Assembly: GCF_036884655.1 (NCBI RefSeq)
Contig: NC_088340.1
Span: 3,487,001-3,551,000, forward strand
Source: Musa acuminata AAA Group
Lineage: Eukaryota; Streptophyta; Magnoliopsida; Zingiberales; Musaceae
Reading direction: 5' to 3'
DNA: 64,000 nucleotides
This document shows positions 1 through 10,361 of the stretch, piece by piece. How positions within the stretch are numbered: the first letter of the stretch is position 1; every line of letters starts with the position of its first letter. Under the pieces are notes generated by a model. It ran no database searches. It was given only the letters and a program-made list of their open reading frames with translations, and had not been told where the DNA came from. The position numbers were made by a program, and so were the translations under genes.

Positions 1-806
1 TATATTTATGTCATTATTACCCAAGTTGTTACATAAATTCTAAACCATGATTCCTCCCCATAAAATGCTTATTTCTGATTTTGATTGTAAAATTTTACAG
101 ATTCAACGATAACTTGATGATTAGAATGTTATGTTGTCTATTCAAATGAGGTAACTAAATCAAATTATGCATGATGACCAATATACAATAATTTATCTTT
201 GTTTCTTGGATAACGAGAAGCCGAAATGATGAATTTAGTCAGGAATATTTTATTTATATTAATTTTTTAGTTATAAATTGTTACATTATACAAGAAAGAA
301 TATTACCACATTTAGGATTTTTTTCATTGGATTATAACATCATTCCATATATCAAAAGTCAAATAAATAAATATCACATTATTAATATATATAAATAATA
401 AATATTTATTATAATTTTTTATTTATCAAAATATAAATTAAAAGTAGTCATAGGTTTTATTTAGAAATATAGTGATACTAACTCAAAAATAACTCAAAAA
501 TAAAATTCAACTAGCCCTAGTTAAAGGAATATTTGTTCTCAATTGAAATTTGGTATAGTATTATTGGTTGGTTACTTTAAAATTTTAAAATAAAGTAAAA
601 AAATTCCGTAATACGAGGAGGAACCTTTATAAGGCAACTATAAAATAAATATATATTCAAAAGTTAATCATCATATTGACATATATCAAATGCTCGAAGG
701 CATACTCGGAGGAACCTTTATAAACTCACAATAGTGAATGAAAATAAATCCATATTACACTCCTAACAACATAAATAATAGTATCTCTTACTCGTCAAAG
801 TAAGGA
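1..806. other. AT-rich intergenic DNA
   Basis: No credible coding sequence, RNA gene or bounded repeat is visible. The stretch is strongly AT-rich with many stop codons in all frames. The phrase 'aggaggaacctttataa' occurs twice, near 616-632 and 709-723, which hints at an old local duplication. It ends at the inferred target site of the solo LTR. Confidence 0.6.
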
Positions 807-811
807 CATGT

Positions 812-2017
812 TGTTGAATCTCGGATTTTGATGATGAAATCAATTGATGTGTTTGTGATCTAATATGCATTTAAGTAACGCAGGACTAGCTTCGATCATA
901 AAAGGCAAATTGATTAAAGTAGGAGAAATCAAACGTTAGGCCAAAGAGAACATATTAGAAGATTGGACGTCGGCTGGAGGATCGATCGACGTGTCGGTAG
1001 AAGGCTTCGTGTCATGAATTTAGGCATCGGGTTGAAGGATCAGACTTTACGCCAAGGAGATTGGAAGTTGCAAGAATCAACATGTCGATTGGGCAATACA
1101 TCGAAGGATTGGACGAAGTGTCAGATGAACCAATGACATGTCGGACAACATAGGATTCGCTTGTAATCGACTATGTCTAGATTGAGTTAGTTTAGAGTCT
1201 AATTGAGTCAATTTAGAATGTAATTAGGTCAACTCAATTAGGGGATAATTAGGCATAAGTTAGGGCTGAGTTGGGTCGAATGGAATACCCACTCAGCCAC
1301 TTAGAACCATGCTAGGCAGTGGCACCACCCATGGTGGGTGATAGAACCACTTGAAGCTCAACCTCCGAGGAGGTCCAGTCGATGGTACCGCCCAAAGTTG
1401 GCAGTGGTATCATCGGCCATAAAAGCTATCAAGCGATGTTACCACTAGAGCCTAGTCTCCGAGGCTCTGTCAAGTGGTGGTACCGCCAATATCCTAAAAA
1501 TTGAGAATGAGACACTTTTAGGCTTCAATTTTTAATCTGTTTGGAGCCTATAAATACCTTTATCATCCCTGTTCAGATCACACAAGAATTGAGAACAAAA
1601 ACAAAGATAAATTCTGTTGTAATCTTATGAGAGTTCTCCTTCTATAGTCTAAGGTTGATTTTTATTTAAGAGAGGAGTAAGTGGGGGTGTAAAGGTTCTC
1701 TCCTCAACTTGTCAAAAAGAGAATTGAGTTGTACGGGTAGTTGATCTTCGGTAATGGAAGCCGGTGGTCTCAACGAAAGAGCAATCAGAAGTGGACGTAG
1801 ATCACGATAACCGAACTACTATAAAAATCTGGTTTGAATTTACTTCTTACTATTTACCTTTATTGCAAACTAAATTCATACTTTCACTAAGCTTCCGTAC
1901 GCTTTCCAAGTTAATATTTTTTCGATACGATTTTTCATCGAACAAAATTTTTAAAACCAGTGATTTTAACGAAAGCACTAATTCACCCCCCCTCTTAGTA
2001 CCGACTCAATCATAACA
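812..2017 (+). mobile_element. Solo LTR, Ty1-copia (SIRE/Maximus-like)
   Basis: The block starts TGTTGA and ends CATAACA (TG...CA). It is flanked by the near-identical 5-mers catgt (807-811) and cacgt (2018-2022), one mismatch apart, as expected for an old 5-bp target duplication. A TATAAAT box at 1549-1555 fits an LTR promoter with U3 before it and a long R/U5 after it. The 3' end carries the C-run 'attcaccccccctcttagt', which I recall as characteristic of SIRE/Maximus-type copia LTRs. No primer-binding site follows and no polypurine tract or gag/pol precedes it, so it is a solo LTR left by recombination. The 83-residue open frame at 1764-2015 lies inside it and is not a gene. Confidence 0.7.
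1549..1555 (+). promoter_or_regulatory. TATA box inside the solo LTR
   Basis: TATAAAT sits about 740 bp into the LTR, followed after roughly 30 bp by 'cagatcacacaag', the expected position of transcription start. It could still drive read-out transcription toward 2018 and beyond. No downstream coding target is evident on the plus strand. Confidence 0.5.
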
Positions 2018-2022
2018 CACGT

Positions 2023-2330
2023 TCTATCCAATAATAGATATAATAACTATCCGATCGTCATGTCTTATAACCTGTTAATCCTCAAAGGGAATCACCCTAC
2101 CTGTCCTTAGTAGGAAAATAAAATCGTCTTATAACATGTTATGTCTATATAGAAATGAAATAATACATTGAAACATTTAAAGTTATCTTTCAAATATCAT
2201 TAATGTTAAATAACATCAATTAGCTATCAATCAACTTGTATTATAACTCAATGTTTCAATTGAACTCGATTTAACTAGAACCTAATTTAATCGATCTCTA
2301 ATCCTCATTTAATCGATTTTGAGAAGAGGT
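2023..2330. other. Intergenic, nothing recognised
   Basis: AT-rich DNA between the solo LTR and the point where similarity to the 11,165-13,475 region begins. I see no gene, RNA or repeat in it. Confidence 0.5.
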
Positions 2331-3252
2331 TACTTGGTGTTCTGGGTTTTAGCATCATCCCATTTGATTCAAGATTTCGATACCTTTTCTTGCCGGACAA
2401 GACTTTCTTGACCACTGAATTGCTCAGAATTAACCGACGATGAGTGATCTAATTATGAATTTGCATGAGTTTTTTTTTTCCAAATCTAACTACAGATATA
2501 ATTCCATTAGAGATTCTTATCTATTGGGCAGATAGCTCATTAGTTCAGTCCATAATGAGCTTTAATAACTCATAACTCATACTAGTATTTTTTTTTTCTT
2601 TTAACATAAATCCTAACTTTTTTTAATATAGACGTGTGGCAGGTAAGGTTGAAACAAAAGGACAATGAAGATTGTGGACGAGGTTGAGAAAGAAAAAAAA
2701 AAGAAAAAGGAGAACCTATAATATTGGCAATTAAGGGTAAAAAAAATAAGAGAAGAAAAAAAGAATGAAGATGAGAATAACTCAGAGGCTCCTTTTATGA
2801 CTTAAAGGATGCAGTAAGTATTATTTAGTATGTTATATTTCTTTTTTTTCTTACATTTCAAAGCATTATTCGTTTTTGTACACTAATAGTATGTTATTCG
2901 TTGTCTCCTCTCTTGAAATCGAACAAATCCCAAAAAGTTATATAGACAAGATGTTGTCTATCTAAGATTGTATAGTGCAGATTGGTTATAGTTGCAGAAT
3001 GACAAGATGTTGTTGCTCGACAGGGAACGCATGCATGCATGCATATGAATCAACTAAACAATCCTCTTCTCTTTCATGAACTTTTTCTTGCACAACCTGT
3101 TTACTTTGCATTATTAAGTCAAAGTGAATTTGTCTATGATATGTTATACCTTCGCATAACAATTTTAATATTGTCTCCCAAGAAATCATTTCTTGCTGTT
3201 TCATTCACAATAGCAGAAAATTCTACTAACAAAAAACCCTTTATTTCATGAT

Positions 3253-3811
3253 GATAAGGCATATTTTGTATTCCCGTCACGTCACAACCTCTGTCGCATC
3301 ACGCCCCCACCAAGTCGGCACGAGAGTACCTCCCTGCACCGGGTTGGGACCTATACCGAGATGCACTCCCTCGTCAAGTATCGTCCCGAAAAACTCGGGG
3401 CATTCCAGGCACGTTCCGTGCATTCCGGACGTGCGACCACACAAAGGTACCATCTCGCAACTTGAGGATCGTTCACCGTATCAAATCCACGTACGACCGA
3501 TCCTCGCATAATAGTATAAAAGCCCTTGACCGACATCTGGCCATGGGATGACAAAAAAAGGGGAAAAGGTAACCACCAACTTATTCTACGAGGGGCCAAA
3601 GTTGGAAACCCGCCGACGAGGGCCTTATGTGCTGGAGCTCGATCGCCTCCAGAAGCGCGACCGCCCCGATCGAAGTGGCACCTTCCCGGAAGACGATGGT
3701 AGCGTCCCAACTTCCTGACGTAATCGACCTCAACACCTCGTCCCATCGATCGTGAACTCCCGACATTAACCTGTGGATCAAGACCCCATCGGCGACGACG
3801 CATCAGGTCAC
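3253..3811 (+). mobile_element. 559-bp LTR-like insertion in copy A
   Basis: In copies B and C the trailer reads 'ttcatgatatttaatcgcag' without a break (near 6655 and 11,833). In copy A the same words are separated by 559 bp of much more GC-rich DNA. The insert has a TATAAAA box at 3515-3521, no long open frame, a left end near 'tgataaggcat' and a right end near 'caggtca', so TG...CA ends are possible. This fits a solo LTR, perhaps Ty3-gypsy. A clean target duplication is not visible, so exact ends and class are uncertain. Confidence 0.55.
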
Positions 3812-3918
3812 ATTTAATCGCAGCATTGACACAAGAAAGATAATTTTTCATTCAACTTCTTTCTCTTATCTACGAGAATGTATACATAATAGGAAATACA
3901 AACAAAAAGAAGGTCTCT

Positions 3919-5103
3919 TCACGTTGTTTCGAACAGTTCCTCTTCTTCACCGCATGGCCGAAGCGTATTAGAGTAAGGGGTCAACGGTGGGTAAGGGCAT
4001 TCCAGCGATGCCAGCTTCTTGAGTTCTCCATCCTTTATATCATAGATATATGCATCGCTTTCTACGGTGAAAACAAGTGACGTGGTCATCGCCACCTCAC
4101 TCAGCACGATGCAGCTCACCTTTGGGGTTTCCCTGAAACCTAACTGGCCCAAGCTCACCTCATGCGCCCTCACCCATCCTGGCGGACCGTCGTTTGTCTT
4201 CCTCAGCAGCCACAGTCCGATCACCCAAGTACACGTTTCGTAATGCATTAGGCACAGCGACTTCCCCTCCCGCATGCCTATTCCGATCGTGTCCGAGTAG
4301 GCGACGGCTGCTTCTTTCGGCAGAGGGATGATCTGCGTACGCTCCTTCCTCACATCAAAGGCGACGACATACTGGTCGATCCTCTCGTTCGAGAACGAAT
4401 GTGACGATGCCCAGAACACGACGTCGTCGCAGATCACCGGGTGCTCCAAATGTAGTTCCAACCGACCGAAGTCGAGTTCCTTGTCCATCGTCCACACCCT
4501 CGCAGACGAGTCATAGACCTGACAGCGGTGCAACTTACTCCTTACTGGGTGCCGTGAAAGGTAGACCAACCTGTAGCTTTTCGTCACCCCATCTCCATCG
4601 TTCATGAATCTCACCGCGATGCCACCCCATGTACAATACTTGCTCGGCGGGGAGGGTAGCTGGCACCGAGTACCACGGGCCGGGTTGTAGACGCATAACG
4701 CACCATCTTTCCTATGCAACACAAAGACGAGGCCACCAGCTGACCCAACGATTTTGCCTTTGCGGAACAAGAATTCGAGGCGGCTTCTGGGCACACCGGC
4801 GTAGGGGTCAACGAGGAAGAAGGGTCCAGAAAAGTCGCGGTCGTGAGGAAAGAAGCCGGAGATGACATTGTTGTGGTACGACTGTGAAAGGAGAAAATGA
4901 GAATCTGATAAGAGCTGGCGAAAGGTCTTGCAAATAGAGAGGAGCCTAAAGAAGGTCTTTGCTGGGAGTTAGGAGAGGATCTCTGCCAGCAAGTTATCGG
5001 GAAGGGGACGACCGCTACTTCCGAGGTTGATGCTATGGGTGCTATTGAGCGTACCATCCATTCCAACGATCAGAGATTTGAAAGAGTCCAACTTATTGTC
5101 CAT
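3919..5103 (-). pseudogene. F-box gene copy A, nonsense codon in the F-box
   Basis: The frame from ATG 5103 to the stop at 3919 is continuous over 395 codons except for one in-frame TAA at 4969-4971, codon 45. There the F-box core of copies B and C reads ILSYLPAKTFF and copy A reads ILS-stop-LPAKTFF (TAC to TAA). The rest keeps the family features: GLVFVLH, the CQVYDSSARVWTMDKELDF block and the C-terminus NTLRPCGEEEELFETT. F-box proteins bind SKP1 and recruit substrates to SCF ubiquitin ligases. Here the SKP1-binding helix is interrupted, so a full product is not expected. The first in-frame ATG after the stop lies far into the substrate-side domain. The (TA)n at 5123-5176 lies 20 bp upstream of the ATG. 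It is either a young pseudogene or encodes an F-box-less C-terminal fragment. Confidence 0.8.
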
Positions 5104-5120
5104 TATATAGAGACAATAAG

Positions 5121-5122
<2 letters not shown>

Positions 5123-5176
<54 letters not shown>
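5123..5176. repeat. (TA)n microsatellite
   Basis: About 27 uninterrupted TA units immediately upstream of F-box copy A. Copy C has only a short ATATAT run at the equivalent place (about 13,204-13,217). Confidence 0.95.
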
Positions 5177-5178
<2 letters not shown>

Positions 5179-5450
5179 TATTTATTGAATTATAATAAAG
5201 GGAAAAACATATCATTTTCATATATATTTTTATGAAAATGGCAATAAGTAATTACATTTAATATTATCATTTCAGACATCATATGAAAATGGAAGTTAAT
5301 TATTAGATTTAGTGTGATCCTTCTAAGCACTCCCCTCTGTTAGACATTATCCATGATATCTAACTTGTCAAGTAAATGATAAAATTGATTTGAATTAAGA
5401 GTCTTAGTTATCACTAAGATCAATAGATAGTGAAAATATCATTAAATTGC

Positions 5451-6480
5451 TCACGTTGCCTCGGATCATTACTTTTTCCTAATTCAAATAAAGAAAATAA
5501 TCATCTGAAAAAAGAAGAAGCCATTTTTAGTTTCAAAATTTTCAGATAAACATAAGGATGCTAAAGATAGAATAGTTGTGCGAGGGATTATTTGACTACT
5601 CATTTTGATTGTTTTAGGGTATTTTTAATTTATGGAATTGCTAATTTTTAAGGAATCTTGAAAAAAAGAACCTTTGACACTCGAGCAAATTAAAGACTTC
5701 CAAGTTAAGAATGCTAATATGAGCCTTAGTTAAGAGTCTTAACGATCAATCCACTTCAAACCATTTTTAGATAAATTAATTTGAGATGGTAGATTATGAT
5801 TAGGATAAAATGGACAAATGCAGGGTGATCATAACACCAAATCTTATCCTACTGTGAATTACATGAGTGTAGGACGAAAGCAAAATCCAACGTATTTGGG
5901 AAGATAGTGAGATTTGTCACAAAGATGTTCAAATTAGGGTAGAAGTGGTGTCTTTTACTCCAATTTTTGGAATGAATCGATTGCTCAAACTTGGCCTACT
6001 CTACATATAATTTCTAATCTTAACTTTTCATACCTTTTGAATATAAGTAAATTTAAGATTTTCTAAGATCTATAAATTTTGGTAAAAAGACTCAATCTAG
6101 ATGACTATACAATTGAATTATTTAGTGGATATTGGAATATCATAATGGTCCAACTGATTTTAATTTCATCATTTTCATCATAGGTGTATGTTTATTGATG
6201 ATCGACTAAAGTTTTTTTTTAACCAATATTATTATATAATTTAAATTATAAAATTCTTCTTAAAATCTTAATTGAACTTTTATTCCCCAAATTATCTCTC
6301 ATGGGCAAAATTTTTTTACAATTAGCCAATATTTAAGATAATATTCTATCGACATAGGAGATTATTGTTTCGAGGTGGTAAAGGTTCTTTAGTGATAATT
6401 AAAAAAACATATTAATTATCCCTCAATGTCCCAAACTTATTTATTATCCCTCCATATGCTTGCATCATTCATTCTAATTT
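5451..6480. other. Intergenic DNA between F-box copies A and B
   Basis: About 1 kb of AT-rich DNA with no credible coding frame, RNA gene or repeat that I can define. Duplication similarity resumes at about 6493, in the trailer of copy B. Confidence 0.5.
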
Positions 6481-6775
6481 AGTCGGGGCATATGAACTTT
6501 TTCTTGCACAACCTGTTTACTATGCGTTATTAAGTGAATTTGCCTATGATATGTTATACCTTCTCATAACAATTTTAATATTGTCTCCCAAGAAATCATT
6601 TCTTGCTGTTTCATTCACAATGGCACAAAATTCTACTAACAAAAAACCCTCTATTTCATGATATTTAATCGCAGCATTGGACACAAGGAAGACAACATTT
6701 TTCATTCAACTTCTCTTATCTTATCTACGAGAATGTATACATAATAGGAAATACAAACAAACAAAAAAAGTCTCT

Positions 6776-7930
6776 TCAGGTTGTTTCGAACAGTTCCTCT
6801 TCTTCACCGCATGGCCGAAGCGTATTAGAGTAAGGGATCAACGATGGTAAATGGCATTCCTGCAATGCCAGCTTCTTGAGTTCTCCATCCCTTATACTGT
6901 AGGTGTATGCATCTTCATGTGTGGCGAAAACAAGTAGCGTAGTCGTCGCCACCTCACACAGCATGGTGGACAGCACGTTGAGTGGTTTCTTGAACCCCAT
7001 CCGGTCCGAGCTTATCTCATGCGCCGTCACCCAGCGTATCCCACCGTTGTTACTCTTCTCCAGCAGCTCTAGAGCGAACACCCGAGAAGACAGACGGTAA
7101 TGAATCAGGCAAACCGACTTTCCCTCCCACTTGCCGATCCCAATGGTGTCGGAGGGATCGATGTTCATTCTTTCCGGCGGTCGGATGATCTGCGTGCACT
7201 CAGTCCTCAGGTCGAAGGCGACGACGTACGCATTAATCATCCTGCACGTTTCCCGCGCCGACACCCAGAATATGGTCTCGTCGTGGACCACCGGGTGATC
7301 CAAATCTATTGCGCCCCCTCCAAAGTCGAGACGCTTGTCCATCGTCCACTTCTTGGCCACCGAGTCGTAGACCTGGCAGCGGCGCAACGAGTACCACACC
7401 CAGGTTGATGAGAGGTACACCAGCTTGTAGTCTTTCGTCATGTCCCCATCGTTCATGAAGTTCACCGCGATGCCACCCCCCGGACACAAGTCCGAAGGTG
7501 CGCGTAGATGACACCGAGTCCTACGAGCCGGGTTGTAGACATATAAGCTACGGGTGGCCGCCCGGCGGTTGTCGTGCATGACGAAGACAAGGCCGTCAGC
7601 TGACCCAAGGATGAAGCCGTTGTTCTTGCTCAAGAATTTGCCAAAGGTTCTTGGCACGCCGGCGTAGGGGTCAACGAGGAGAAAGGAATTGAAGGCATTG
7701 CGGATCTTGACGAAGAATCCGGAGACGGCTTTGCAGAGATCTGATTGTGAATGGAGGAAATCAGACTTTTCCGAGAGCTCGTGGAAGGACTTACAGACAG
7801 GTTGGAGTCTGAAGAATGTCTTCGCGGGGAGGTAGGACAGGATCTCTTCGTGCAAGTCGTCGGGAAGCCGACAGCTTCCGGTTACGGGCTTCTCCTCACC
7901 CACGATGCCGATCTCGAGCGGAGGGTTCAT
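6776..7930 (-). CDS. F-box protein, copy B (intact)
   Basis: Single-exon gene of 384 residues. The start is ATG 7930 (MNPPLEIG...). The open frame extends further upstream only through microsatellite-encoded IYI-type residues, which are not protein-like. An F-box lies at about residues 22-62 (LPDDLHEEILSYLPAKTFF...CKSF). It is followed by an F-box-associated, kelch-like region with GLVFVMHD, LYVYNPARRTRC, RCQVYDS and KKWTMDKRLDF. The expected role is a substrate adaptor of an SCF E3 ubiquitin ligase, with SKP1 as partner; the substrate is unknown. Of the four copies here only this one is open from end to end. Its N-terminus differs from copies A and C (MDNKLDSF...), so it diverged early. Its upstream region is a 460-bp microsatellite complex, so normal expression is doubtful. 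Similar Musa proteins are usually named F-box At5g49610-like; I would not assign orthology. Confidence 0.8.
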   Translation of the reverse strand: MNPPLEIGIVGEEKPVTGSCRLPDDLHEEILSYLPAKTFFRLQPVCKSFHELSEKSDFLHSQSDLCKAVSGFFVKIRNAFNSFLLVDPYAGVPRTFGKFLSKNNGFILGSADGLVFVMHDNRRAATRSLYVYNPARRTRCHLRAPSDLCPGGGIAVNFMNDGDMTKDYKLVYLSSTWVWYSLRRCQVYDSVAKKWTMDKRLDFGGGAIDLDHPVVHDETIFWVSARETCRMINAYVVAFDLRTECTQIIRPPERMNIDPSDTIGIGKWEGKSVCLIHYRLSSRVFALELLEKSNNGGIRWVTAHEISSDRMGFKKPLNVLSTMLCEVATTTLLVFATHEDAYTYSIRDGELKKLALQECHLPSLIPYSNTLRPCGEEEELFETT

Positions 7931-7980
7931 CGCTGCAGCAAGAAATCTAGATTCGAAAACTGTATAAGAAATCTCACTGT

Positions 7981-8044
7981 GTATATATATACACACTTTA
8001 AACGTAGATATATATATATGTATCAAGATATACACATATCAATA

Positions 8045-8075
<31 letters not shown>

Positions 8076-8118
8076 GTATATATCTATCTATCTATCTGTC
8101 TCTCTATCCCTCTCTGTC

Positions 8119-8186
<68 letters not shown>

Positions 8187-8217
8187 TAGATAGATATATA
8201 CATATATATACATAGAT

Positions 8218-8281
<64 letters not shown>

Positions 8282-8316
8282 ATATATATGTATATATCTA
8301 TCTATCTATTTCTCTA

Positions 8317-8411
<95 letters not shown>

Positions 8412-8444
8412 ATGTATATCTATCTATCTATCTATCTATCTTAA
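7981..8444. repeat. Compound microsatellite (TA, TC, GA, ATCT)
   Basis: A patchwork of (TA)n, (TC)n, (GA)n and (ATCT)n tracts directly upstream of F-box copy B. The module 'tatatctatctatctat' followed by 'ctctatccctctct' occurs twice, near 8077 and 8294. An inverted GA/ATAG version lies between them (8156-8222), so the DNA can fold into long hairpins. Open frames here encode only IYI or SLSL repeats and are not genes. Confidence 0.95.
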
Positions 8445-9026
8445 CATTGGTCTTTTTTTTGACATGAGTTGAGTGCAACGCGAAGACACACACGTTGAAA
8501 GATGCATGCCTCGTTAGCAGCTCGTGTAGACGTTCTTCTCTTTATTTTGGTACTTCAACATCACCAAGAAATCATATTTTGGTCATATTGTCTATCTCTG
8601 CAAGCTATATGTGCTCATTATTGTTTCTGAGTTTCGTAAGCGATTTGTTTTTTTGTGATACATACATACATACATACTTTTTACCATTTATAAATAGGGA
8701 TGTTTTTTGTTGGGGCCATACTCGACTGAAAATCCAATTGGGGTCTGAATCTGATAAGCTTTTGGATCCAAAATGAGGAGGACCCGTACCTAAGAAGATT
8801 CAGATCGGACATTCTAATTTATGTATCATCGGGTGGGTGAGATATAGGATCCATACTTGATCTTGTAATGTTAATGGATCCAAAATTTTAGGTTGGACTT
8901 CATATCTTGTATGGAGCCACGAGGGTTATGGGCATTCCTATCCCCATAAGACATGCAAACCACAGCAGATTTCCTTTTCTGCTTCATTCTTACGTGTGTT
9001 CGAAACAAGCATTCCTCCGTTGGAAG
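8445..9026. other. Intergenic, nothing recognised
   Basis: Between the microsatellite complex and the FAX-like relic. It contains a four-fold 'cata' run near 8661. No gene or defined repeat was identified. The frame running into the relic from 8907 has no family similarity before about 9027. Confidence 0.4.
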
Positions 9027-9441
9027 GCTAAACATTTATTTTCTCCCATTGGCATCCTCGCAGCCGGCGGTGTAATGGGATGTGTGAAGAGCGGCAGCCA
9101 GAAGTCATTAGTTGCCGGAGGGGTATCGGCTGCGTTATTGTGTCACGTGTACACCCAGCTTCCAGAACGACCTCTATACGCATCATCCCTGGGGTTAGGG
9201 GTTCTACCATGGCTATTCTGCTCAACACCGGCTATATCTATCTTTTTTCCCCCTTCTCCTTATGCTTACTTAACCTGCCTGTTTTACTTATCAGGTACGT
9301 CCGTGACTCTTCTAGCTGTAATGGGGTCTCGCAACAAGTAGTCTGGAAAGGTATTCCCTGCAGGTGTCGTTTCTCTTGTGTCCTTGATAATGGCCGGTGG
9401 CTATCTTCATGGAATTCTGCGTAGCAGTAAAACATTGTATG
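9027..9441 (+). pseudogene. TMEM14/FATTY ACID EXPORT-like gene relic
   Basis: The first part (9035-9200) translates to the repeated helical Gly-rich pattern of the Tmemb_14/FAX membrane family (GILAAGGVMGCVKSGSQKS, then LVAGGVSAALL). After about 100 bp that look like an intron ending ...ttatcag (9295), the frame resumes with TSVTLLAVMGSRNK, is cut by TAG at 9339-9341, and continues in the same frame with SGKVFPAGVVSLVSLIMAGG and YLHGILRSSKT. FAX proteins are small membrane proteins of plastid envelope or ER linked to fatty-acid export. The in-frame stop, the lack of a clean GT donor for the implied intron and the missing upstream exon with a convincing start indicate a decayed partial copy. 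The intron suggests DNA-level duplication rather than a retrocopy. Confidence 0.6.
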
Positions 9442-10040
9442 TTTTGAATAGTCTTCTTCGTGTTCTTCGTGGACTTGCAGTAACCTTTTCTTTTATGCAG
9501 CTTGACTGTGTTCTTGTCTACCCAGTCACAGTTTCTACTGTGCAAGAACTTGCATAATTTGGATGCAGTTTTGCTAGGAAATAGAACATTACATCAACAG
9601 GCTCTTCTAATGATGAAATAGAACATTTCATCATTAGGTTCTCTAAGGTTGTCAATTGTAGATGCTTGATGGTTTGCTTCACGAGGACATAAATGGCCAA
9701 TGGCCAATTAGATCTTTCAAATAGGCTCTTCTAATGCCATATCCAATGCTCTCTTGATGGCTTTGTCGAAAGGTCTAATTACATATTAATCTTTGTAATT
9801 ATTTATTTTTAATATTTTAATTTTTATATTTTAAAAAAATTACATTAAGATATCTATACTTTGGAATATTTACGAAAGTAAAACATTTGATCACATTACT
9901 CTAATAATCTCTATGTTGATCTATAATACCTTTTAAAAAAATAGTATAATTTCATTATACTACAAGCAAGCAAGCAGGAATTGGACACTAAGAAAGAGAA
10001 ACCGAAGAAAAATTTTCATGCTATTTTTTGTCTCTCTACG
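9442..10040. other. Intergenic, AT-rich
   Basis: No gene identified. The 9770-9960 part is very AT-rich and might derive from a small transposon, but I cannot define ends or target duplications. Confidence 0.4.
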
Positions 10041-10080
10041 GTAATGCATATATATATGACAGGGAAAAAGGAAAAAGTCA

Positions 10081-10361
10081 GCTCCTCTTCCTGACCGCAT
10101 GGCCGAAGCCGAAGCGTATTAGAGTAAGGAATCAACGGTGGGTAATGTCACTTTGTATAGTGAAAACAAGTAACGTCACTCAGCATGATGGAGCTCAGCA
10201 AGTAGTGAAAACACCACCCAAGTACACATTTCGTAATGGATTAGGCACAGCGACTTCCCAGCTTCATCGGACCAACGAAGTCCATGCTATGGGTGTTGTT
10301 GAGCGTACCGCCCATTCCGACGATCAGAGATTTGAAAGAATACGACTGTCCAAGAGGGAAG
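10081..10361 (-). pseudogene. F-box copy D, internally deleted shell
   Basis: Plus-strand words match the ends of the other copies in order. The C-terminal block 'gcatggccgaag...agcgtattagagtaag' is at 10,098-10,128. Scraps of the middle follow: 'aagtacacatttcgtaatg' near 10,221 and 'ggcacagcgacttccc' near 10,244. The N-terminal block 'tgctatgggtgttgttgagcgtacc...gatcagagatttgaaag' is at 10,285-10,338. More than three quarters of the reading frame is gone and the remainder has no continuous frame. The upstream flank of the family reappears beyond the CYP73A fragment (10,896-11,140: 'aggaccgattgccatattc', 'ttagatttagtgtgatcc'). This proves it is a true fourth copy rather than a stray fragment. 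Confidence 0.75.

Larger units (their letters stand above)
2331..5450. repeat. Segmental duplication, copy A
   Basis: From 'gaggttacttggtgttc' at about 2331 to 'agatagtgaaa' near 5435 this segment repeats, in the same order and orientation, the segment at about 11,165-13,475 (copy C). Shared blocks include the 2331-2440 lead-in, the 2950-3250 trailer, the F-box gene, and the 5232-5440 upstream flank. Differences are indels: copy A has the 3253-3811 insertion and a long (TA)n, and lacks part of the 5' leader present in C. The trailer from about 2990 is also shared with copy B (from about 6493). This is a tandemly amplified gene-plus-flank unit. Confidence 0.85.

Noticed and set aside
3351..3851. 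166-residue minus-strand frame
   Set aside because: It lies within the 559-bp LTR-like insertion and its right flank, begins at no conserved feature and shows no family motif.
8276..8472. Open frames rich in Ile-Tyr and Ser-Leu repeats
   Set aside because: They are direct translations of (TA)n and (TC)n microsatellites with no other content.
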